Below are positions 37,601-46,530 of a DNA stretch of 64,000 bases, piece by piece (position 1 is the first letter of the stretch; every line of letters starts with the position of its first letter). The translations under genes and the position numbers were made by a program. The stretch lies in NCBI GenBank assembly GCA_903813345.2, contig CAIIXF020000010.1, positions 15,881,181 to 15,945,180 on the forward strand, read 5' to 3'. The notes beneath the pieces are model-generated. The model did no database searches. It saw only the letters and a program-made list of their open reading frames with translations, and was not told the origin of the DNA. The DNA comes from Owenia fusiformis. Its lineage: Eukaryota; Annelida; Polychaeta; Sabellida; Oweniidae.

Positions 37601-38452
37601 AAGCAAAGTCAGTAAGTGTTGGGATGTTTCGACAGCCTCGTGAAATTCAGAAAAAATGTGAAGCATGGACGCAAAATATAATGGTGCGGTCGCCTGGAAG
37701 GGATATAGTTGCTATAGGGTCTAATGAAGGCCATGTTGCGGTGTATAATTTGAAAACTGGACATCTCTTAGACAATGACAAGTCAATGATCTCACACACC
37801 AGTAAGGTAATATGCGTAAAATTATGCAGTTTTTCACCATTTTTAGCACTTTCAAATTTTTCAAAAACTGATCCTCCCTTGGCAAAACTTGGCTACTGGC
37901 CTGGGATATGTTTCTTCGAAAAACATGTTATTTGAAGTAAAAAGTGTATTTTAAAAGAAATAAAAGAATGAAAAAAATATATGAGGCCGGGCCTGTTGAA
38001 GAGGTTCAAAAATGATTGTATCATATGATAGCAGCATGCAAACTCTCATTTACAAAATATTAAAATATGAATCTGTCTACTCTCACTCCCCTTTTTTCCA
38101 TTTCTTGAATATAAAACTAGGAGATGGTTCAGTAAATATTCTATGACAAACACATTAATTATCATGTTAACATTTACACTATTATATATTTAATTTATGT
38201 TAAAAATAACTTGTTTTTCAGATAACTACTGTAACAATATCCAAGACAAATAAGTTTATAGCTACAGCTTCGATAGATGGCGCTATAAAATTGTGGTCTC
38301 CTAAAGATGGCACTAACTGTTGTACATTCAGTTACAATGGATATGCAGTGAAGATGATGTTCACACCAAATGAAGAGGATTTGCTCGTTATGTGTATTAA
38401 TTCTAAGAAACTGAAAACTATTTGCCACTTTAAAGTGCATGCTCTTGTTTAA
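16934..38452 (+). CDS. NACHT–WD40 protein (NWD1/NWD2-like), complete 20-exon gene
   Basis: Exons: 16934–16960, 17404–17487, 18304–18454, 19276–19363, 19570–19631, 20056–20175, 20575–20660, 21136–21252, 21377–21547, 22062–22242, 22709–22863, 25275–25386, 28088–28372, 33000–33344, 33691–33810, 34204–34405, 35475–35725, 35913–35978, 36308–37806, 38222–38452. The sum is 4,353 nt, or 1,450 residues plus TAA. Every junction is GT–AG and in phase, and the start is the first ATG of the only short exon that fits. Order of regions: basic Pro/Ser/Thr-rich N-terminus (1–137), DUF4062 (about 165–300), linker, NACHT NTPase (Walker A about 541–549, Walker B about 632–640), helical region, WD40 propeller to the end. 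Human NWD1 and NWD2 are somewhat longer. Such proteins are STAND-class NTPases that are thought to oligomerise on nucleotide binding; ligand and pathway here are unknown. Introns are swollen by transposons. Confidence 0.88.
17570..18170. mobile_element. TTAA-flanked fold-back MITE
   Basis: Arms of about 230 bp (17,570–17,800 and 17,940–18,170) are inverted copies, both beginning AGGAATATTCCTTG. TTAA flanks each side (17,566–17,569 and 18,171–18,174), the target preference of piggyBac and Kolobok elements. There is no transposase. It lies in the intron between exons 2 and 3 of the NACHT–WD gene. Confidence 0.75.
18786..19264 (+). mobile_element. Degenerate repeat related to the 605-bp-array element
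   Basis: Its left part (cttgtgctgctgggc, near 18,817) and right part (cagactag..gtgccaagat, then tatttattattgtgtgtcttg) match the ends of the element at about 23,080–25,160. A separate block with repeated gcacccacttg-type phrases (about 18,925–19,107) appears inserted within it. The right end stops only about 11 bp before exon 4 of the NACHT–WD gene. Confidence 0.55.
20056..22863 (+). CDS. NACHT–WD gene, exons 6–11: DUF4062 region
   Basis: Exons 6–9 encode the DUF4062 signature: VRLFVSSTFSDM at the junction of exons 6 and 7, VVDMRWGVTDDA in exon 8, and LLGNRYGYRPIP in exon 9. This order is found in NWD1, NWD2 and TEP1-type proteins. The function of the domain is not settled; it is thought to be a TIR-like alpha/beta fold in front of STAND NTPases. 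Exons 10–11 form the linker, rich in charged residues. Exons 6 and 9 each run into a tandem repeat array that duplicates their 3' end plus splice donor. Every downstream donor copy I checked in the first array breaks the frame or follows a stop, so the first donor should be the productive one. Confidence 0.85.
20140..20475 (+). repeat. 53-bp tandem array over the exon 6 splice donor
   Basis: Units start at 20140, 20193, 20246, 20299, 20352 and 20405 (exactly 53 bp each), with a diverged seventh near 20463. Each unit contains the coding end of exon 6 (gcctttttgtcagctca) and the donor region. The first four keep CAGGTAACT; units 5 and 6 have AAGTAACT or GAGTAACT, and unit 7 has lost GT. The array runs from the exon into the intron. 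Confidence 0.9.
21496..21955 (+). repeat. About 52-bp tandem array over the exon 9 splice donor
   Basis: Donor-like positions recur at 21548, 21600, 21652, 21698, 21750, 21802, 21853 and about 21901, a spacing of 46–52 bp. Each unit repeats the exon end (agtccctgcagtttatatcttacag) plus the following GTAGGTAC-type donor, with drift toward the 3' side. Reading past the first donor meets an in-frame TAA within nine codons. Confidence 0.9.
22297..22515. repeat. Dispersed repeat, copy 1 (intron of the NACHT–WD gene)
   Basis: Shares ordered blocks with 38,498–38,664: a C-rich tract, ctggccaa, aaaccatgcag/aatcatgtag, cactttt..agtgat, and accc.ctggaattttt. The ends here look loosely inverted (tagctacacgccc and cctagctacgggc). 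Non-coding, class unknown. Confidence 0.45.
22894..22987. repeat. Hairpin MITE with TTAGTCTTGC ends
   Basis: The arms tagtcttgc..tcttgtgaacccccc and ggggtccaggatcttgaggcaagacta fold back. It is the same family as 12,335–12,455 and lies about 30 bp after a splice donor in the same way. Confidence 0.55.
23080..25160. mobile_element. TIR element containing a 605-bp tandem array
   Basis: The ends carry the inverted pair TATCGCACTTTGA (from about 23,089) and TCAAAGTGCGATA (25,125–25,137). Inside, a unit repeats with an exact 605-bp period (acaaatcttg at 23,321, 23,926 and 24,531), nearly identical between copies, with a partial, more diverged unit to 25.1 kb. Each unit itself contains two related halves built around cttgtcatcaaaattcca and ggcggccattttgaattttt. 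There is no ORF of note. It fills the intron between exons 11 and 12 of the NACHT–WD gene. Confidence 0.8.
25275..35978 (+). CDS. NACHT–WD gene, exons 12–18: NACHT NTPase and helical region
   Basis: Exons 13 and 14 together give the P-loop AESGVGKTS; the intron falls in phase 1 within its glycine codon. Exon 14 continues with the Walker B strand IVIMLDSLDQL, whose LDSLDQ fits the NACHT-type hydrophobic strand followed by acidic residues. Exons 15–18 encode sensor-like sequence (HLIVSTLPREHGIL) and helices typical of the winged-helix and helical parts of NWD proteins. The intact Walker A and B motifs indicate nucleotide binding. The intron between exons 13 and 14 is 4.6 kb and is mostly transposon. 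Confidence 0.85.
25411..27042. mobile_element. Unrecognised TIR element with palindromic iterons, copy 1
   Basis: The element proper is 25,420–27,033 (1,614 bp), flanked by the perfect 9-bp repeat TATTTTTAA (25,411–25,419 and 27,034–27,042). Its ends are imperfect inverted repeats: CGTAAAGGCT on the left, CGGAGTGGCT read inward from the right. ACCGACAATTGTCGGT or close variants occur at 25,435, 25,484 (split by 5 bp) and 25,537 (half) on the left, and at 26,906, 26,955 and 27,003 on the right, about 49 bp apart. A tRNA-like segment lies at 26,751–26,824 on the minus strand. There is no transposase ORF, so it is non-autonomous. A 9-bp AT-rich duplication is compatible with Mutator-like elements; Merlin or hAT (8 bp) remain possible because the boundary can shift by one base. 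Confidence 0.85.
26751..26824 (-). other. tRNA-like segment inside element copy 1
   Basis: Read on the minus strand, the segment has a D-arm/A-box-like TAGCCTAGTGGTTAG and a T-arm/B-box-like AAGTTCAAATCCCGG at normal tRNA spacing. The acceptor stem does not pair convincingly, so it is a tRNA-derived or SINE-head-like sequence and not a working tRNA. Copy 2 of the element has a better preserved B box (GAGTTCGAATCCC). Confidence 0.6.
27039..27919. mobile_element. TTAA-flanked TIR element carrying a host exon fragment
   Basis: The element proper is 27,043–27,915, with TTAA on both sides (27,039–27,042 and 27,916–27,919). The ends read AGGCCCCATGTAAAGTTT and, inverted, AGTCCCCGTCTAAAGTTT (15 of 18 match). 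At 27,504–27,580 it contains a 77-nt copy of exon 3 of the same gene (18,328–18,404) with four mismatches. It has no transposase and lies in the intron before exon 13. The 9-bp duplication of the 1.6-kb element abuts its left end, so that element inserted at its border. Confidence 0.75.
28591..32955. mobile_element. 4.4-kb nested inverted-repeat element with CAGGGTGTC ends
   Basis: Outer inverted repeats of about 90 bp begin CAGGGTGTCAAA and are flanked by TA (28,589–28,590 and 32,956–32,957), so it is mariner-type. Near 28,761–28,810 the minus strand reads like the C-terminal end of a mariner-type transposase (YQARLAAVKAAQGG). A second, longer inverted pair lies inside: arms of roughly 540 bp at about 29,018–29,560 and 32,190–32,746. 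The 2.6 kb between them has no significant ORF. The element makes up nearly all of the intron between exons 13 and 14 and ends 44 bp before exon 14. Confidence 0.75.
34471..34640. mobile_element. 170-bp MITE with perfect 14-bp TIR
   Basis: CCTTAACCTCTTGA at 34,471–34,484 and its exact inverse TCAAGAGGTTAAGG at 34,627–34,640 bound a non-coding segment in the intron between exons 16 and 17. Confidence 0.6.
36308..38452 (+). CDS. NACHT–WD gene, exons 19–20: WD40 beta-propeller
   Basis: Exon 19 is 1,499 bp, unusually long for this gene, and begins with helical sequence before repeats of WD40 type: VKLWDVTSGELI (near 36,940), TLVWNIVKTTVDQ (near 37,550), VAVYNLKTGHLL (near 37,740), then IKLWSPKDGTNC in exon 20. 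Spacing suggests about eight or nine blades, fewer than the twelve or more listed for vertebrate NWD proteins. The last blade ends HALV and TAA. WD40 propellers bind partner proteins; in NACHT–WD proteins the propeller is thought to sense ligand and hold the NTPase inactive. An ORF extension past 37,806 is intron read-through. Confidence 0.85.
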
Positions 38453-38497
38453 ACATATGCTTACGGTGAGGGAAGTTGACCATTACATATCAGGGCC

Positions 38498-38664
38498 ATA
38501 CCCAGGGGGAGTTCTCAGGGTTTGAACCCCCCACTGGCCAATAATTCTTTCAAAACCATGCAGTCTCTCACCATTTAGGCACTTTTCAAGTGATTTTGGC
38601 TACTTTTGGGCCAAAGTTATCGAATGTGAACCCCCTGGAATTTTTAAAAGGTGAACCCCCCTTG
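38498..38664. repeat. Dispersed repeat, copy 2 (after the NACHT–WD stop)
   Basis: Partner of 22,297–22,515, with shared ordered blocks including gaaccccc, ctggccaa and ccccctggaattttt. It starts about 45 bp after the stop codon and so probably lies in the 3' UTR. Confidence 0.45.
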
Positions 38665-39320
38665 ACATATTTTTCACAAATCTCATACGATGAAATTGAA
38701 CATATTAGAATTTGGATTTAGGTAGATATCTTGATATAGTAGACTGAAATTGTGATTGGACCATTTGAATTTTGCCACAAAAAGTTACCTTAGCACATCA
38801 TTAATTAAGAGGCAAGTATGAAGAAACATGCTTGTGGTAACAGACGTAATTCATCCAGGAAGACATTAATTTGAATCAATTATTTATACAGTCTGTTTAA
38901 CTGCTTCAAAGGCAAGCAGTTGAACCTGAAAAATAAGAAATGTATAGAGTATTGTGCCATTATATGTAGAACGTATATTCATATTGCACACAGATGACAT
39001 TTGTATATTTTAGATTATTTAGTGTTTAGTGCAATAAGCCTTGTAATTTGAGGTCTATCCAGCGATCTACCACCATGTAGTTTTTTCAGAGTTAACATGA
39101 CAGGTAAGCATCAAAATATAAGAGGTTACAGACTATAAGTCAATTTACAAGCAATCCAAGATATACAAATATCATTCCTGTGAATATATTTTTATATATT
39201 ATTGCACAATAGTATTTAGATTTCATATATTTAGTTGTAGTAACACAGAAGACCTGTAACACAATGAATTGTTATGTTATAACTTGTTATTATGTCCCAG
39301 CCAATGCAGTAACAGCATTG

Positions 39321-39326
39321 TAATAA
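39321..39326 (+). terminator. Candidate poly(A) signal of the NACHT–WD gene
   Basis: An AATAAA hexamer about 870 nt after the stop codon; further AATAAA motifs occur near 39,710. No transcript evidence is available, so the true 3' end is uncertain. Confidence 0.25.
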
Positions 39327-40838
39327 AATACAATCAAATGATTTAGGTGGTCATTAATGCTGGTCAAATTTGGCTTGCAGTATCCTTAAAACATACTTTG
39401 AAGAATTCCACACTGATTGACAGCTTAGATCAAAATAAAAAATATCCAGATTTTGGATTTGTAATATGATGTTCAGGATTTTCAAATAAAAATGCCAACT
39501 CATTAGATGCCCCATGAACTGAAAGTAAATATATTGATCAAGAATTTCATCATGTATAAAATCCATTTTTGGTAATGTGTTTTAATTATTTGTTTGTATA
39601 ATTGATTGTTTTTAGTTTGTTTTTAACATTTACAACTTACACGCATGTTATAGATCACATTATTTTAATATGACAGTGTTGTATACTCATATTTAATATA
39701 TTTTTGAAATAAATAAATGAAGAAAAGCAACCTCTTTGTTGTGTTTTTGTCAGTGTTGACTGATAGATGGTCTGAAGCATAGAAACATATGAAAAAAGTA
39801 TACATCCCTATATGAATAAACAAAACAAGCATGCTGATGAAAGACAAGACCAACGGGCCCAGATACTAGACCAATACAGAAGTTGGTTCCAGTGTCTCCA
39901 CCATACAAGTTAACAAACTATACAGAAAATTCAATTACATTGTGAGCTTCTCCAAAATTCCTTCAATTTGAGTATAATGTAACCAGAATTTGGAGAGAAT
40001 TATTGCGAAATCCCAAATTAGGCAACCATTTTGAATTTTTCAAGGCCCAAGTTAGAAAATGATACAATACTTGCGATTTCTACTCTAATTTCCCTTTCAT
40101 CTTTGTAAAATAAAGCTATACTTCAGAAAGATCTCAAAATTTTTGAATATTATTTTTTCATGCCCCTTCACAGTTCCTGCATGGGGGTCATGTAAAAAAC
40201 TAGAATATTCAGTCAAAAACATTTGATGGATAAACTACCAAATTTTCCAAGAATTATACTCATTTCTTGGTTAGAAATGAAAACCTAAGATTTTGGCAAA
40301 CAAACTCCTGCAATTTTCAAACCAGTGGCCATCTTGAAAAGAATATTTCCGAATTTTTTTACCATTAGCCTATCCATATTTCCACCCAATATGAAAAGAT
40401 CAGTCCTCTAGTTTTCATATTATTTACCAGACAGACGAAGGGCTTCACTATGTCCCTACTGAACCCGAACAAAAATCAGGATATAACCTCTAGCCAATAT
40501 TCAATAATCAAATTACCTTGACAAATAACATGAAAACATTGTTAGAGACAGAAACAAATATTGATAACATTCATTTATCGACTGTATTTCCATATTCAAA
40601 TACAATAATTTACAAAAGAACAAGCGATACTTAACACTAGCTTAGTAGTAGAGAAAAATATCTACAGTAGTTCTACAACTTGTAACTTTACAGCAAATCT
40701 CCACACTCAATCTGGACACAGAGACTTCATTTGATTAATTTTGCACTTGCGTGACTCTGAATTAAATATTAAAATATTGTGCCACAGATATAAAACTTAG
40801 CTCTGCAAAATTGAGAGATTCATGCATCATCACTTTGA

Positions 40839-43800
40839 TCATTTGTCTGAGGTCATATTCAAAGTGCTTGGTAGGTGTTTGTTCAACATGGAATGGTATA
40901 CTTCTAGGCAGCCAGTGTGGTAGTGCTTGATGAGATTAGCTAGATCAGCAAGGAGTCTGCTGTCTGTGATGACATCTTTGATGGCCTTGTAAGGGGAAGA
41001 GTCCTCAGTAAGCCACTTCTTCCTTCTCACTTGATCTTGAGTGAGTTCAGGGTGGTCACATTCTTTAAAAACCATATTTTGAGGAAAATCATGTTGATTG
41101 AGAATGTGTTTGAGAATACTCAGCCATTTTTCTTTCAACCTGAGTTCATCTCCTCCACAAGTTTTTGCACAATACCAAAAATGGTTTGTTATTGGTTTTA
41201 TCCAAACAAATATGTCCCTGTTAGTTGCACATTTCCCCTTTTCTACCAACTTCTTCTTGATGTTGGAAACAACATGGTTGTGATCAATATATTTCTGTTT
41301 ATATTCCTCTCTCATGATCTTAGCAGTTAGCAGTGTGGCAGTAGCTATACATAAGTTCCCAGCAGGTTGTTTCCCCAGGTATGGTTCCCGTGAGGACCAA
41401 GTGCAAACATTATGTTCAGATATACACTGGAGTTTGACTTTATACAAAGTCCCTACAACATGTCTCTCAATGTTGGTAACTTGGGCATTGCATTGATGAC
41501 ATTTAATCTGGTAGAATACTTTATCTAAACAAGATTCAAAGCAGTTGTACTTCTGTTCACTGGTGTATATTTCTCCTGGTCTCAGGTGATTTTCCTCATC
41601 TTCAAAATCAGAATTAGATTCCGACGAAGGAATATAGTTGTTGTTCTGTTCATATCTTGTTGAAACACTTGTTGTCAATAGTAATGAGTCATCATGGTCA
41701 GATACAACTTTCATTGGGGATGAAACAGGTGACAAAATATTTGTAAGAGGGTGGATATGAGGAGCGGATGTCCTTGCCAGGGCTGCTTTCAGAGTTTGGC
41801 AATTTGGAGGTTTTCTCTGGGTTGCTGCCTCACAGAACACCTGAAATAAACATAAATAATATTAAATATTTCATTAAACATTGAATATCATACTTTCATA
41901 ATCAAAACATGTACAATGTTTTCCCAGTTTGAGTCAGAAAAAGAAAAAGTGTAAAAAAGTTCTATTTCTATGCTGACTGTGTGTATGATAGACCTATAGA
42001 GGTTCATGAAATGGAAATGAGTGTAGAATCATAACAATTCAGTGAAACCTTTCATAACAGTACTGGATGTTATATATTGCAAGGAATTAACAACAAAACC
42101 TATAAATATACATATAGACTAATCTCAGGTTTAAGTATTTTTTCAAATTTCAAGTTTTATATTGAGGTCAAGATGAACAGTCTCTATTTTGAATTTTCTC
42201 AAAGATGCACCTTCCAAAATGAGAACAGTTATTGAAATTGTATTCCCATATCATCCAATATGAGCAATCCCTATTTCATATTTCTGATTAAATTTTCAAA
42301 ATGGTGTGTGAATTGGTACAAACCTTTTGTGTTCTCAAGATACAATCTTTACAAGGATCAGGTGTATTGAAGTGTTGTTCATTTTCTTTAGCATTAATAC
42401 AGGCCTATAAACAAACCATAATGATATTATCATCAAAGTATGACTTGAGTTTAACTCTGCCCACATTGAAAAATGTCAACAAAGGTGAATTACATGAACT
42501 AGTATCAAACTAGTTTATAATTTTACATCTACCATTATTTGACAAGTTATTTGAAATTACAGATATGAAATTGTGAGCCATACATACCAATGTAATTTAG
42601 TCGATACACCTCACAGTACAGTAGCGATTATGACAAAAAAAAATGATTCGTACAATAGGCTATACAAACATTATATTGTCATTATTGCTATTTCAAAGTG
42701 ATGTTATTTTAACTTACTTCTGATTCATCCAACTTGCCCAGCAAGATATGGCTGAAAGTTGGAGCTTGCACCTCTGTTTGACCATTGGATTGTAATCTTG
42801 AATCAGTTTTCTGCTGGAACCAGTACAAAATATTAATTTAGAACAGGTTCCCATTTTGCCAAAACAACATATACATGTACAGGGTGGTCCAAAAAAAAAT
42901 GGGACACACATATTTCAAAAATAAATATTGATATTATTGATGAAAAACATATCATATTATAATACCATTGGATAGAGAATTTACTTATCTTTAATTTGGT
43001 ATATCATAAATTCAAATTTATTATAATGCCTGTCAGCCAGCGTCCATAATACAAATGACGTCATTTTCGTTTCAAAACAGTTTTTCAAAAACTTGTAAAA
43101 TCCAAATTTTTTGTCAACATAAACAGAAGTTAGCAATAAGTTTGATATGCCCACCATTCTGATAAATTATAGCCCTCAATCTTGGCATAAACGTGTTGAT
43201 ATTATCATTGATATGGTTTTGAAGTAATAAACTCCACTTCCCAACAATTCTGAATAGATGTAAGGGGTTCATGGTACACCAACTCTGTTAGTTCTCCTCA
43301 TACGTGGTAGTCGCAGATGTTAGCATCGACTGATCTGGTTGGATGGGCAGTTATTACGGGGGATGAATCAATATGCAATTTTGACATCTTTCGCACCATT
43401 TTTGGCATGTAAGGCCAGTATATTCTCTTGAGACAGACCTAAATACATGACCTAAGTTACAAGAAAAATTGTCCCGACAACACCCTGATCGAAATGCCTC
43501 AGATCGCTACCTTATTCCTGATCTCATATTCTGATCATTACACAAGACAGTAAAATATTTAAAGGAGAATGTGCCTCAATTCATACCCCCTAATCACTGC
43601 CCCCCCCCCCACAGATCACCTGATGTGACTACCACGTATGGGGAGAACCAACAAAATTTGTGTATCATGAACTCCTTACATCTATTCAGTCCCTAAAGGA
43701 CATTATTGTTTAGAAGTGGAATTGATTGTCTCAATAGCATATCAATGATGCTGTTTCTGTTGACAAAAAAACTTGTTTTTTGCAAGTTTTTGAAAACCTG

Positions 43801-46530
43801 TTTTGAAACGATAATGACATCATTTGAATTATGGATGCCGGTTGACATGTATTATAATAAATTTGAACTTATGATATACCAAATTAAAGAAAAGTAAAGT
43901 CAATATCCAGGGATATATAACATGACATGTTTTCATCAATAAACATTTTCCTTCAAACTTATACCATTAAAAGCAAAACAAAATTGCCTTTCTGTTGGTG
44001 CATTACTTTATTGTAAAGAGTCCCTCGTTCTAGCAGCATTTTGGTCGCCAGCTATTAGAAGGCCTTCTTACAGCTGGGGACCAAAATGCTGCTGGAAGTA
44101 GGGACTCTGTTTAAGAGAATAATGTACCATCAGAAAGGGATTTTTGTTATGCTTTGAATGGAACAAGTTTGAAGAAAAACGGTGCAGTATGAAACTCGTA
44201 ATCCTTGATTTTCAAACATCCGGTAGGTCAAAAATTCAAATTAACGGTCGAAGTTAGGACCGCATGATAACGAGGGACCCTTCAATAAAAGCAATTAAAG
44301 CCCAGTTTTGAAAACTCACGGAAATAACACGAATGACTCTAATTGCTAATTATGAACCTTTATATTTTCGTAAAGGCTAGAGTACCGACAATTGTCAGTA
44401 CTCTAGACTCTGAGGTGGTGGCACGCTAGAGGACCGACAAATAAATTGTCGGTACGGGAGATATGCTGTGTTTACACGCTAGAGGACCGACAAATATTGA
44501 TTTTCGAATTTTCTGGCGCATGCGCAATGCGCGGGGGGATATTTCAGATATCATACGGATATTTTGGGAACAAGTGCAAAACCCGGGGAGGGCATTACCA
44601 AACCCAGTCAAAAAATGGTAGCCCGGGAACAGGGAATGGTAGTAAACGTTGAAAACCCAATATAAAAAACATGAACAAGTAAGACGTTAGAAAGCTATTA
44701 ATGCAGGGTAAACGACTATACATATTCTAAACAGATAGGATATTACTCCTGAGCCGATCAGGCGTAGAAACGGGCGTTTGCTACCCATTAGATAGAAGAA
44801 AATAGCTAGAATGTTTTTTATTTGAAGCTTATGGTATGAGGTTCCATATCCATCCGCCAAAAGGTATGACCCCTATATAGTCCATTTAAAAACCAGTGGT
44901 ATCGTTCTAAATAACCCATAGTTGGCTTCTAGGGTACCTAGTATGCCACTATTTGGTATCAAAATAAGGAGGAGTTCAACTTTCATTTGAATTACGAAAA
45001 TAGCGATGTAGGTCAAAATAGTTCCGAACGTGAGCATGTTTACTACGCGTTTACCCGTCATATCAGAATTGAGGAAGTGGTAGCAAACGCGAGTTACAAT
45101 AAACGGACGCTGATATCTCAAAAAGTAACCTGACTCCCTATAATTTGATGTAGGTCAATCGAACCCCTATATGGACAGGTGCATTTTGATATATAACACT
45201 ATGGGGGGTAAGCGTTTCATAGTTGGTCACGAACGCCATATGTGCAAAGTATTGTTATGAATTTTCGAATTTGGTGTTGGATTACGGTACTCATACCTTA
45301 TAGCACAATTTTTGATGGAAGTTGCATTTGGCTCCCTTAGTTAATGGCCACGATTCCATCTCGCATGAGAGAGCTACCAAACGCAAAGTAAACAGTGATA
45401 TATTCCAAATGAGATATTTCTCCTGTGCCATGGCGTAGTAAGGGTAGAGAGCGACGGGGGCGAAAGCATCCCCTCCCCTAACTGTATATATCGACCCATT
45501 AGATAGAACAATAAAAGAGCTTTAAAATGTTTTTTAATTGAAGCTTGTAGGACAATTTTGATGGAAGTTGAATCAATTTTTGTCGAAATAAATTATGGCT
45601 CAATACAAGTTAATGCCTGTGCGATTCCATACTGCAAAAAAAGCACTATGTCCCCCCCTCAAAAGAAAAAAGCAGGTCCTGCCGGGATTCGAACTCGGGA
45701 CCGAGTGTGTTCGAGTCGTGCTTGCTAACCACGAGGCTACCAGTGATGAGGTTATTTCTAAAAGTAAAAGTAGTCGATTTATTTATGAAATTGTCGGCTC
45801 TCTAGCAAAAACACGTAGTAGCCACTTGCGTACCGACAATTGTCGGTTCTCTATCTGGCACTACTAGGTGACGATAGAGTGCCGACAATTGTCGGTACCC
45901 TAGCAAATACCCCTGGACAGTCTCCAGTACCGACAATTGTCGGCCCTGGAGCCACTCCGTTATATTTTAGCAAAGGCGGATTTGGACAGCGGTAAACCAC
46001 ATCAGTGATACTACAAAGTGAAAAGTAGCACCAGAGACTATATAAGGTGGCATTAAAGCACCGCAAAGCATTGGATATAAACAAACAAACAAATAAACCC
46101 AGGCCGCAGCTTATGCCAATGAGAATGAGTGGTTCTATAATTTGTCACACACCTGGTTCTGTTCCCTTTTTTGCAAATATAATGCTGGCCTTTCATTTGT
46201 TTTCTTGTGGGAAAATATGGAGGGTATGGCATCCTCTTTTAGTTTCCTTTTCTTTTGGGTATACCCCGGCATCAGTTCACTGCGGAAATCCCGCTCAAAG
46301 TCATCTGGATTGAAGTGTTGGGAACAGACAACAACCTCTCTGGGCTTTTGATTTTTGAAGGTGTCCACTGTCCATCCTGGCCCAAAACGCCCTATATTTG
46401 TCAACCAGGCGCTTACAACGTGTCTCTTTCCTTTCGCCCGCTTCAGATCTGGGACTAGGTGGAAACTTATCCCTAACTTAGGCCTATCCGTTGTAATATT
46501 GGAGCAATTTGCAGCACAACACATAGGCAT
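40839..46530 (-). CDS. THAP-domain protein with transposase-family-like C-terminal region, four exons
   Basis: Minus-strand exons: 46530–46153, 42813–42718, 42404–42324, 41840–40839, all joined in phase 0 at GT–AG sites, giving 518 residues. The start is MPMCC, with A at −3. The THAP zinc finger shows Cys4/5 and Cys9, Trp42, Cys69 and His72 (CSQHF), and the AIPSIF box at 101–106; THAP domains bind DNA through this C2CH zinc. The middle is Ser/Asp/Glu-rich. The C-terminal exon has paired cysteines (CHQC), a WSSREPYLGKQPAGNL segment and HYHTGCLEVYHSML, a pattern I associate with THAP-bearing transposon-derived proteins common in fish and invertebrates. The ORF ends soon after that pattern, so it may be truncated or domesticated. 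A Kolobok- or P-type origin is possible but unproven. Confidence 0.78.
42880..43948. mobile_element. Mariner-type inverted-repeat relic, right end lost
   Basis: The left end begins CAGGGTGGTCC after TA (42,878–42,879). About 200 bp of the left arm has an inverted partner at roughly 43,775–43,945, but the partner lacks the terminal 50 bp or so and gives way to the fold-back element at 43,950. Both lie in intron 1 of the THAP gene. There is no coding potential. Confidence 0.6.
43950..44175. mobile_element. Fold-back element of about 225 bp
   Basis: Nearly its whole length is one palindrome centred near 44,063. The outer arms are cttcaaactt and aagtttgaag; the inner arms are agcagcattttggtc and gaccaaaatgctgct. 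RNA or single-stranded DNA from it would form a long hairpin. It sits in THAP intron 1, directly against the truncated mariner relic. Confidence 0.7.
44360..45968. mobile_element. Unrecognised TIR element with palindromic iterons, copy 2
   Basis: The element proper is 44,369–45,959 (1,591 bp), flanked by the perfect 9-bp repeat TTATATTTT (44,360–44,368 and 45,960–45,968), different from that of copy 1. It is the same orientation and organisation as 25,420–27,033, with few substitutions. Most of the 23-bp length difference is one insertion near 25,637–25,660 of copy 1. The first left palindrome has one mismatch (TGTCAGT). It lies in intron 1 of the THAP gene. Confidence 0.85.
45675..45748 (-). 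other. tRNA-like segment inside element copy 2
   Basis: On the minus strand: A-box-like TAGCCTCGTGGTTAGC and B box GAGTTCGAATCCC at tRNA spacing, suitable for RNA polymerase III. The acceptor halves do not pair well, so it is scored as tRNA-derived sequence and not a tRNA gene. Confidence 0.6.

Noticed and set aside
36337-37935. Stand-alone 532-codon gene starting at Met 36,337
   Set aside because: The frame is open at the upstream acceptor and joins exon 18 in phase. The end past 37,806 is intron read-through, since a GTAATA donor continues into exon 20. It is exon 19 of the NACHT–WD gene.
41031-41330. Antisense ORFs across the THAP gene's last exon
   Set aside because: They are shadows of the minus-strand coding exon and show no domain.
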